This document shows positions 1-5,859 of a stretch of 6,734 nt of DNA, piece by piece. Numbering within the stretch: the first letter of the stretch is position 1; each line of letters begins with the position of its first letter. The stretch comes from Planktomarina sp. Lineage in GTDB: Bacteria; Pseudomonadota; Alphaproteobacteria; Rhodobacterales; Rhodobacteraceae. Made by a program: the position numbers and the translations under genes. The notes beneath the pieces are model-generated. The model ran no database searches and was not told where the DNA came from. It was given only the letters and a program-made list of their open reading frames with translations. Location: NCBI GenBank assembly GCA_022425445.1, contig JAKMFM010000162.1:1-6734 (forward strand). The letters run 5' to 3'.

Positions 1-94
1 GAGGCAAGAGGGCCAAGGCAAGGTTTTAGGAGCTTTTTGTGCCGCCCCGGCTGTGCCGCCCAGTTGAGGTTATGCTTGGATATCGGGGGGTCAT

Positions 95-116
95 TTGGCG
101 TCCTTTATAACGCCAA
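95..116. repeat. Short inverted repeat (7-bp stem, 8-nt loop)
   Basis: TTGGCGT at 95-101 is the exact reverse complement of ACGCCAA at 110-116, giving a 7-bp stem with an 8-nt loop. It lies about 70 bp past the stop of the minus-strand permease gene, so it could form the 3' end of that transcript, or end a plus-strand transcript entering from the left. Neither side has a T-tract, so a classical intrinsic terminator is not supported. Confidence 0.3.
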
Positions 117-152
117 GCCTGATTAGCAATCGGTGTGATAAAGTCTGAACGC

Positions 153-173
153 ACTATGCCTAGATACCTATCC
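153..173 (-). promoter_or_regulatory. Element resembling the SDR-leader repeats
   Basis: Read on the minus strand from 173 to 153, this 21-nt stretch matches 16 of 21 positions with the stretch read from 1867 to 1847 in the leader of the SDR gene. The match includes the shared core TATCTA and a following GCATA; the leader copy ends in a -10-like CATAAT and this copy in CATAGT. It sits just past the permease stop and points to the left edge, so it could precede a further minus-strand gene outside the window. This is a comparison by eye, and chance similarity is possible. Confidence 0.25.
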
Positions 174-183
174 GCAACAGCCC

Positions 184-954
184 CTAAAAGAACCCTCCGC
201 CTGCCAGCGGGCTGTCCGATAGGCCGTCCCAGATCAATTTAATCGAGATGATCATCAAGGCCCAGGTGACGAGCTTGAAAAACAGGGCTTCGGGAATTTT
301 TTTGACCCAAAATACCCCGAGATATACCGCAAGGGCGGCGGGGAGCATTAAAAAGAGCGAGACGAAAGAGCTTTGCATATTGACTTCCCCAAGCCAAATA
401 TAGGGGATCAGCTTGATGGCGTTGCAATAAGAAAAGGCAATGACCGAAGTCCCAACGAAGACTGATTTTTGCAATTTCAATGGGAGGGTAAAAATTTGCC
501 AAGGCGGGCCGCCGTTGTGGCTGATGAAGCTGGTGAAGCCGGCGATGGTTGTCCAGAACACTCCGTGACCTGTATAGATAGGTTTCTTGGCCGGATCGCC
601 CCTTTGCGTGAGCATCCGCAGAGCAAAAAGCCCGCCCATCATGCCAATCAGCACTGTGATCACCCACTCGATAATGAGATGTGCCGTAACACTGCCAATC
701 CCCACACCCAGGGTCATTCCTATTAAGGCGATTTTCAGCACCTGCCGGTTAAACGCTCGACGATAGGCGATCAGTGCAAAGGCATCGGAGACGATGTAGA
801 CCGGCAGAAGCAAGCCGGCAGCGGCAATGGGCGGCATGAACAGCGACAGGCTCGGCACGGCCAAGGCCGCGACAACCGGAAGCCCTCCTTTGCCGAGCCC
901 AACCGCAATTGCCGCCAGGGTCGCGAAAAACCAAAAGCCAACGCTGTAGTCCAT
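184..954 (-). CDS. TSUP-family (TauE/SafE-like) membrane permease
   Basis: This 256-residue hydrophobic protein fits the TSUP/DUF81 family, inner-membrane transporters usually linked to export or uptake of small organic or sulfur-containing anions such as sulfite, sulfonates or thiosulfate. It has several membrane-spanning stretches, roughly residues 5-25, 28-64, 73-115, 132-145, 167-187, 195-217 and 225-243. The family's two-half layout shows in a GLGKGG motif at residues 19-24 and a second-half motif, SFISHNGGPP, at 142-151. Length is normal for the family. The ATG at 954 is the plausible start, since an in-frame stop lies six codons upstream; the ribosome site is weak, mainly A-rich. It lies 66 bp downstream of the SDR gene on the same strand with no terminator between, so cotranscription is likely. 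The substrate cannot be read from sequence. Confidence 0.87.
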   Translation of the reverse strand: MDYSVGFWFFATLAAIAVGLGKGGLPVVAALAVPSLSLFMPPIAAAGLLLPVYIVSDAFALIAYRRAFNRQVLKIALIGMTLGVGIGSVTAHLIIEWVITVLIGMMGGLFALRMLTQRGDPAKKPIYTGHGVFWTTIAGFTSFISHNGGPPWQIFTLPLKLQKSVFVGTSVIAFSYCNAIKLIPYIWLGEVNMQSSFVSLFLMLPAALAVYLGVFWVKKIPEALFFKLVTWALMIISIKLIWDGLSDSPLAGGGFF

Positions 955-1020
955 CGATATTTTTCACTTTATATAAACGGCAGAGGCAACAGTCCCTGCG
1001 GTTGCGCTGCGCTTTGGTAC

Positions 1021-1812
1021 CTATAAGACCGGACAAAGCCCGCCATCAAGATTTACGGCTGTGCCGGTGATGTAGGAGGCCCGTTTCGAACTCAAAAATG
1101 CTACAAGATCGGCATATTCTTCAGCCTCGCCCATGCGTCCCATTGGAATTTTTTGGGAGAAATTTTCGTATATTGAACTCGGATCGCCATTTTCAGCCCG
1201 GCGGATCCACTGCATAGATTTCAAATATCCAATGCAAATCGCATTGACGCGGATGTTGCTGGAGGCAAATTCTTGCGCCAATGATTTTGTTAAATTTAAC
1301 CCCGCGGCGCGCATGACGCTTGTGGGCAACGCGCCGGCATTTGGCGCCTTGCCGCCACCAATGCTGGCATTGACAATTGCCCCGCCACCGCGCTTCGCCA
1401 TAATCGGGATGGCAAGCCGCGATAAGCGCACGGCCGCCATGACCTTGAGATTAAAATCTGACATCCACAGATCATCCACCACCAAAGCCAAACCCATGGC
1501 AGCGGATGCGCCGGCGTTATTGACTAAAATATCGATCCCGCCGTGATGGTGCAAAATTTCAGCGATCAGCGCGTCACAGTGATCGGAATTTGTGACATCT
1601 GCACTCAGTCCGACAACCCGGCCGCTTTGATTGCTTGTGGCTTGCACCGCGGCTGTGATGTCTTGTGCGGCCTGTTGCGCATGGGCAGCCCGCCGGCCGC
1701 AGACCACGACCAAAGCCCCTTCCAGCGCCAGCCGGTGCGCCGCAGCGCGCCCCAAGCCATCGCTGCCGCCGGTCACAAGGGCCACTTTACCGCTCAGTTC
1801 TAAATCAAACAC
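1021..1812 (-). CDS. SDR-family protein with non-canonical active site
   Basis: This 263-residue protein has the Rossmann fold of the short-chain dehydrogenase/reductase family. The cofactor motif TGGSDGLG is at residues 14-21, the R40-R41 pair after the second strand suggests preference for NADP(H), D72-V73 marks the adenine pocket, and NNAG is at 98-101. The C-terminal end (YITGTAVNLDGG) is typical. The catalytic YxxxK is absent: aligned on the following helix (AAGLNLTK), threonine 164 and arginine 168 hold those positions, and the catalytic serine position is S150 or is replaced by I151. I recall related SDRs with a similar PTSV-RAAG segment, so this may be a genuine subfamily, not a decayed gene. 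The reading frame extends 52 codons further, but the GTG at 1812 is the better start: it follows AGGAG at 6-nt spacing and puts the glycine motif at the usual distance from the N-terminus. Reaction unknown. Confidence 0.85.
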   Translation of the reverse strand: MFDLELSGKVALVTGGSDGLGRAAAHRLALEGALVVVCGRRAAHAQQAAQDITAAVQATSNQSGRVVGLSADVTNSDHCDALIAEILHHHGGIDILVNNAGASAAMGLALVVDDLWMSDFNLKVMAAVRLSRLAIPIMAKRGGGAIVNASIGGGKAPNAGALPTSVMRAAGLNLTKSLAQEFASSNIRVNAICIGYLKSMQWIRRAENGDPSSIYENFSQKIPMGRMGEAEEYADLVAFLSSKRASYITGTAVNLDGGLCPVL

Positions 1813-1818
1813 AGCTCT

Positions 1819-1823
1819 CTCCT
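1819..1823 (-). promoter_or_regulatory. Ribosome binding site deciding the GTG start of the SDR gene
   Basis: On the minus strand AGGAG lies 6 nt before the GTG at 1812. This strong Shine-Dalgarno match supports a 263-residue product over the 315-residue frame, whose extra N-terminal part does not look like SDR sequence. Confidence 0.8.
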
Positions 1824-1830
1824 GTTTTCG

Positions 1831-1865
1831 TGCGTAGAAATCTTTTATTATGCGTAGATATCTTT
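1831..1865. repeat. Two direct 15-bp repeats at 20-bp period, operator candidate
   Basis: TGCGTAGAAATCTTT (1831-1845) and TGCGTAGATATCTTT (1851-1865) match at 14 of 15 positions and are offset by exactly 20 bp, about two helical turns. Each is centred on a palindromic core: AGATATCT (1856-1863) is perfect and AGAAATCT (1836-1843) has one mismatched pair. The pair lies 19-53 nt upstream of the SDR start, in the gap between divergent genes. Two same-face dyads close to a start codon resemble a repressor or activator operator. The regulator is not in the window and its family cannot be named. Confidence 0.5.
1847..1852 (-). promoter_or_regulatory. Possible -10 element for the SDR/permease operon
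   Basis: CATAAT on the minus strand matches TATAAT at five of six positions and lies between the cores of the two 15-bp repeats, so a bound protein there would block transcription. No good -35 hexamer is seen 16-18 bp upstream, so the promoter would be weak, activator-dependent, or not real. Confidence 0.27.
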
Positions 1866-1943
1866 CGTGCCGCTTTGACGAAAAGGCTGGCCCAAATGCT
1901 GGGGTAACACAAGCCGCCGCTTGACTTACGACAAGAAGGCCGG

Positions 1944-1959
1944 TGCTGCATGGGCAGCA
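1944..1959 (+). repeat. Small hairpin in the leader of the lipoprotein gene
   Basis: TGCTGC (1944-1949) and GCAGCA (1954-1959) form a 6-bp stem with a 4-nt loop, ending 23 nt before the lipoprotein ATG. If the transcript starts upstream of it, it would fold in the 5' untranslated region. It is short, and no function is implied. Confidence 0.25.
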
Positions 1960-1982
1960 TGTAACCATTTTTGGAATTTGTT

Positions 1983-2192
1983 ATGAAAAAAGTGATGATT
2001 TGGGCCGTTTTGGCAACCGTTTTAACGGGATGTCTGCAATCCCAGCCTGAGCAGGCGTCTGCGCCAGAGCCGGCGGCCCAGCCCAAAAAGGTGGATCTTC
2101 AAAAATTGATGGGTCAATTCGATATTTCCGATGCCTTTGACTGGCTCAACAGCCATCGCGCCGCCAATAAAAATAGGGAAGCTGGCGAGTAA
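1983..2192 (+). CDS. Small lipoprotein of unknown function
   Basis: This gene encodes a 69-residue precursor with a classic lipoprotein signal: a lysine pair after the start methionine, a hydrophobic stretch (residues 4-14) and the lipobox LTGC with the modified cysteine at residue 17. The mature part is about 53 residues: a Gln/Pro/Ala/Glu-rich linker, then a charged, probably helical segment (about residues 36-62) containing DLQKLMGQFDIS and AFDWLNSHR. Residue +2 after the cysteine is leucine, not aspartate, so outer-membrane sorting by the Lol pathway would be expected. The ATG at 1983 is preferred to an in-frame TTG at 1971 because it begins the signal peptide directly and GGAA lies 6 nt upstream. 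It is divergent from the SDR gene and 186 bp ahead of smc on the same strand. I recognise no family. The intact lipobox and signal peptide argue that it is real. Confidence 0.75.
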   Translation: MKKVMIWAVLATVLTGCLQSQPEQASAPEPAAQPKKVDLQKLMGQFDISDAFDWLNSHRAANKNREAGE

Positions 2193-2273
2193 CCGCGCCA
2201 GACATCCCTGAAAACAGTCATCGCGTCCGAGCGGCGGTCTTATCTGCAGTTGCGCGCCGAAACCTCAATATAT

Positions 2274-2282
2274 TGTGGATAA
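2274..2282 (-). promoter_or_regulatory. Perfect DnaA-box consensus upstream of smc
   Basis: The minus strand reads TTATCCACA, the exact high-affinity DnaA-box consensus, 96 bp before the smc start codon. It lies in the 186-bp gap between the lipoprotein gene and smc, the natural place for the smc promoter. Two GANTC sites (2320-2324 and 2358-2362), the methylation target of CcrM in many alphaproteobacteria, follow in the same gap. I could not identify a convincing -35/-10 pair, and a single box may be chance. Confidence 0.45.
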
Positions 2283-2378
2283 GTCAGTCGGAAACCACAG
2301 GATAAGGGTCCTCGGCGTTGACTCCGCCCCTTGCGCTTCGGCACACTCATGTCAGAAGAATCACGAGGGCGAGTTTCG

Positions 2379-5300
2379 GTGCGGTTTTCTAAATTAAGGT
2401 TGAACGGGTTCAAAAGCTTCGTGGACCCCACAGATTTAATTATTGCAGATGGGTTGACCGGGGTGGTTGGCCCCAATGGCTGTGGAAAATCAAATTTACT
2501 CGAGGCATTGCGCTGGGTTATGGGCGAGAACCGCCCGACGGCCATGCGGGGTGGCGGTATGGAAGATGTGATCTTCGCGGGAACAGCCACACGCCCGGCC
2601 CGTAATTTTGCAGAAGTCAGCTTGCAAATCGATAATTCCAAACGCCTGGCGCCTGCGAGCTTTAATGAAAATGATCTATTGGATGTGGTCCGCCGCATCA
2701 CCCGTGATATTGGCTCTGCTTATAAGGCCAATAGTAAAGATGTGCGGGCGCGGGATGTGCAAATGCTCTTTGCCGACGCAAGCACTGGCGCCCATTCTCC
2801 TGCTCTCGTTCGGCAGGGCCAAATCAGTGAACTGATTAATGCCAAACCCAAGGCGCGCCGTCGTATTTTGGAAGAGGCGGCCGGGATATCGGGTCTCTAT
2901 GCCCGGCGGCATGAAGCCGAGCTGAAATTGCGCGGCGCTGAAACGAATCTTTCGCGAGTTGATGACGTGATCGAACAATTGGCCAATCAACTCTCCCAAT
3001 TGGCGCGGCAGGCGAAACAAGCCGCACGATATCGGGAGTTGGGGGCCAGTCTGCGATTGGCCGAAGGGCTCTTACTCTATCGCCGGTGGCAAGAGGCAGA
3101 AGAGGCCCGCGCAGCAGCCGAAGAGGCTCTGCGTGCCAGTACGCTGACCGCGGCGCAAGCCGAAACCACGGTTCAGAAATCTGTGAAGGCGCGGGAAGTT
3201 TGCGAGGCGACTCTGCCTCCTCTGCGTGAGGAAGAGGCCATCGCCAATGCGGTGTTGCAGCGGTTGAACGTGCAAAAAGACACGCTCAGCGATCAAGCAA
3301 CACGAGCTGAGCAAACCATACACACTTTGGAACAACGCATCGCCCAACTTTCGGCCGATATGGTGCGAGAGCAAAGCCTAAATTCAGATGCGGGTGACAC
3401 AATCGCGCGTCTGCGCGCGGAACTGGCAGAGCTTGAAGAGGCTGGGGCGGGGCAGAGCGAGAAAGTACAAAAAGCGGCCGGCGAGGCCTCCCAAGCGGCA
3501 GCAGTGTTGCATGATCGTGAATCGGAATTGTCCCAGATCACCGAAGACGTCGCGCGGCTGGCCGCCAGCCATCAATCAGCCGATCGGTTCTTTGAGGATG
3601 CTCAAAAACGCTTGACCAAGGCTGAAGCCGAAGAACTCAATGCCAAGGATGCGGTGGCTGAGGCCAGCACACAGGCCAGCAACGCCTCCGCAGCCTATGA
3701 GAAAGCCCATATCGACGAGGCGGCCGCAGTTGAGGCCGTCGCGCAGGCTGAAACGGCTTTGGCTGAGGCTGAGGCACGTCGTGCGGACTGCCTGAACCAA
3801 GAAAACAGCGCCCGAACGGCCAGATCTGAGGCGAATGGGGTCGTCAATGCATTACAGGCGGAAGTGTCTGCTCTGGCGAAATTGGTGGAACGCAATCGAG
3901 GTCAGGGAGACCAGGTGCTTGATCAAGTGCAAGTTGATAATGGATATGAAAAGGCTTTAGGCGCCGCGTTGGCCGATGATCTCAAAGCCCCGGCAGTGAC
4001 TTCTGAGGGACGTTCGGGCTGGGCGCAGCTTCTCGAGTATGACACCCCGCCGCGCTTGCCAGAGGGCGTTGAAAGTTTTGGGCAATACGTCACTGTTCCC
4101 GGCGTGCTGAATCGCAGGATTGCACAAGTTGGCCTTGTGACAGCTGAGGAGGGCGCGCGGCTGCATGGGTCTTTGTTGCCGGGGCAAAGGCTGGTCAGCC
4201 GAGATGGGGATCTGTGGCGTTGGGACGGGTTTCGCGCTCAAGCCAAGGATGCGCCTTCTGCGGCGGCTTTGGCGCTTGAGCAACGCAATCGCCTTGAGAC
4301 ATTGCAAGTGCAATTGGCTGCGGCGCAGGCGGCGGCAAGCGAAGCGGAAACCGCTCATCAAACGCTGGTTGAGCAACTGGAAGCTCTGACCAAAACTGAC
4401 CAAGAGACCCGCCAGGCTCGACAGGTCGCAGATCGTATGATGGCCGATGCGGGGCGTGCAGTGTCTCGGGCTGAGGCGGAACGCAATCTTGCCGGCGGAC
4501 GTGTTGAGGCGCTGGCATTGGCGGTTACGCGCTACGGGGAAGAGGCGGGAGAAGCCCGCGTGCAGTTGCGTGAAGCGCAAACCCTTCGAGAAGGTTTGGA
4601 AGATCTTGCTGCGGCGCGGGCACGGGTGGAAGACATTCGCCTGACGGTTGAAGCCAGCCGCGTCACCATGATGAGCCGGCGCGCGGCTCATCATGAGCTG
4701 CGCAATGATGGCGAAGCGCGAGTCAAACGCATTGCGGCATTGACCAAAGATATTGACAGCTGGCAGCAGCGTTTGGGAAACGCCAAAACGCGCGCTGTCG
4801 AACTGGAGCAGCGCCACAGCAAAGCTGAATCGGAATTGGTGAGCGCGCTCGCAGAACCCAATAACATTAGACGTCAGCGTACAGAACTTATCTCCGCTCT
4901 GGAGGACGCTGAAACCCGCCGAAAATTGGCCGCTGATAACTTGGCGAGGGCCGAAACGGAGATGCGCGCGGCGTCTGAGGCCGAGCGAGATGCAGGCCGC
5001 CTGGCTACAGAAAGCCGCGAGAAACGGGCTGGCGCAGAGGCGCGTTCTGAGGCGGCTTTGGTGGCTGTGGGTTTGGCAGCAGAGCGTATTCGTGAGGAGT
5101 TGCAAACGGAGCCGCAAAGCCTGCTCGAGCAATTGGAGGTGGATCCTCAAAAAATGCCGCCTGCTGAACAGGTGGAGGCGGAAGTGGCGCGTTTGCGCCG
5201 ACAGAGAGACGCACTTGGCGCGGTCAACCTGCGGGCGGAAGAAGATTCTCAAGAAGTGCGCACGGAATTTGACATGCTCACCAAAGAGAAAACTGATTTG

Positions 5301-5834
5301 GAAGAGGCAATCAAAACGCTTCGCGGTGGGATAGCAAGCCTCAACAAAGAGGGCCGCGAACGTTTGTTGACCGCTTTTGATGAGGTGAATCGTAACTTTG
5401 GCACGCTATTTTCGCATTTGTTTGGCGGTGGCGAGGCCAATTTGGATTTGGTGGAAAGCGATGATCCGTTGGATGCTGGGCTTGAAATTTTGTGTCAACC
5501 ACCAGGTAAGAAACTCTCAACCCTTTCGCTCTTGTCGGGTGGCGAGCAAACTTTGACAGCGATGGCGCTTATCTTCGCGGTCTTTTTGGCCAATCCGGCA
5601 CCGATTTGTGTTTTGGATGAGGTGGATGCGCCCTTAGATGATGCAAATGTCACAAGATTTTGCGATTTGCTTGACGAGATGACTCGCAGGACCGACACGC
5701 GGTTTTTGATCATCACCCACCATGCGGTGACCATGGCGCGTATGGACCGTCTGTTTGGTGTGACCATGGCGGAGCAAGGGGTCAGCCAGTTGGTTTCGGT
5801 TGACCTAAAGAAAGCCGAACAACTGGTGGCTTAG
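2379..5834 (+). CDS. smc: Chromosome segregation protein SMC
   Basis: SMC is the ATPase core of bacterial condensin. It dimerises through its hinge, works with ScpA and ScpB, and organises and segregates newly replicated DNA. The 1151-residue product has the full architecture: N-terminal ATPase half with FKSF (11-14), Walker A GPNGCGKS (31-38), R-loop arginine R57 and Q-loop region (about 143-152); a long Ala/Glu/Arg-rich coiled coil (about 175-505); a hinge (about 511-619); the returning coil (about 625-970); and a C-terminal ATPase half with signature LSGGEQ (1052-1057), Walker B VLDE (1078-1081) and switch histidine H1114. I chose the GTG at 2379, with GAGGG 9 nt upstream, because it places the Walker A lysine at residue 37, as in Bacillus subtilis SMC. 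An ATG at 2349 and a TTG at 2331 are in frame and would add 10 or 16 residues. The frame is intact. scpA and scpB are not in the window. Confidence 0.97.
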   Translation: MRFSKLRLNGFKSFVDPTDLIIADGLTGVVGPNGCGKSNLLEALRWVMGENRPTAMRGGGMEDVIFAGTATRPARNFAEVSLQIDNSKRLAPASFNENDLLDVVRRITRDIGSAYKANSKDVRARDVQMLFADASTGAHSPALVRQGQISELINAKPKARRRILEEAAGISGLYARRHEAELKLRGAETNLSRVDDVIEQLANQLSQLARQAKQAARYRELGASLRLAEGLLLYRRWQEAEEARAAAEEALRASTLTAAQAETTVQKSVKAREVCEATLPPLREEEAIANAVLQRLNVQKDTLSDQATRAEQTIHTLEQRIAQLSADMVREQSLNSDAGDTIARLRAELAELEEAGAGQSEKVQKAAGEASQAAAVLHDRESELSQITEDVARLAASHQSADRFFEDAQKRLTKAEAEELNAKDAVAEASTQASNASAAYEKAHIDEAAAVEAVAQAETALAEAEARRADCLNQENSARTARSEANGVVNALQAEVSALAKLVERNRGQGDQVLDQVQVDNGYEKALGAALADDLKAPAVTSEGRSGWAQLLEYDTPPRLPEGVESFGQYVTVPGVLNRRIAQVGLVTAEEGARLHGSLLPGQRLVSRDGDLWRWDGFRAQAKDAPSAAALALEQRNRLETLQVQLAAAQAAASEAETAHQTLVEQLEALTKTDQETRQARQVADRMMADAGRAVSRAEAERNLAGGRVEALALAVTRYGEEAGEARVQLREAQTLREGLEDLAAARARVEDIRLTVEASRVTMMSRRAAHHELRNDGEARVKRIAALTKDIDSWQQRLGNAKTRAVELEQRHSKAESELVSALAEPNNIRRQRTELISALEDAETRRKLAADNLARAETEMRAASEAERDAGRLATESREKRAGAEARSEAALVAVGLAAERIREELQTEPQSLLEQLEVDPQKMPPAEQVEAEVARLRRQRDALGAVNLRAEEDSQEVRTEFDMLTKEKTDLEEAIKTLRGGIASLNKEGRERLLTAFDEVNRNFGTLFSHLFGGGEANLDLVESDDPLDAGLEILCQPPGKKLSTLSLLSGGEQTLTAMALIFAVFLANPAPICVLDEVDAPLDDANVTRFCDLLDEMTRRTDTRFLIITHHAVTMARMDRLFGVTMAEQGVSQLVSVDLKKAEQLVA

Positions 5835-5859
5835 CGCCGTGGAATGCTGCAAGACGACC

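Larger units (their letters stand above)
1..183. other. Intergenic or gene-end region with no supported gene
   Basis: No convincing coding region is visible. On the plus strand two frames are open at the left edge, one to a TGA at 65-67 and one to a TAG at 124-126. Either could be the tail of a gene that begins outside the window, but neither short peptide is recognisable. On the minus strand the longest ATG-started peptide is only about 22 codons. The stretch has a short inverted repeat (95-116), an element resembling the repeats upstream of the SDR gene (153-173), and a 9-bp direct repeat (TGTGCCGCC at 38-46 and 52-60) that may be chance. Confidence 0.5.

Noticed and set aside
38..60. Direct repeat TGTGCCGCC at 38-46 and 52-60
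   Set aside because: It is only 9 bp, two copies and GC-rich, with no associated gene or pattern; chance is the simplest explanation.
1921..1926. TTGACT as a -35 box for the lipoprotein gene
   Set aside because: No acceptable -10 hexamer follows at 16-19 bp; the sequence there is the GC-rich hairpin arm.
1813..1968. 52-codon N-terminal extension of the SDR frame
   Set aside because: The extension has no SDR features, runs through the repeat region, and the GTG at 1812 has a strong ribosome site at the right spacing.
2274..2299. TGTGG/CCACA inverted repeat as an operator or terminator
   Set aside because: The arms are only 5 bp with a 16-nt loop; the perfect DnaA-box match explains the left arm better.
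3957..5252. Long minus-strand open frame of 431 codons inside smc
   Set aside because: It is antisense to the coiled-coil and hinge part of an intact SMC gene. Its Arg/Gln/Ser/Phe-rich composition is what antisense of Ala/Glu-rich coding sequence gives, and no domain is recognisable.
5835..5859. Bidirectional terminator between smc and the transglycosylase gene
   Set aside because: The 25-bp gap contains no stem-loop of useful length and no T-tract.
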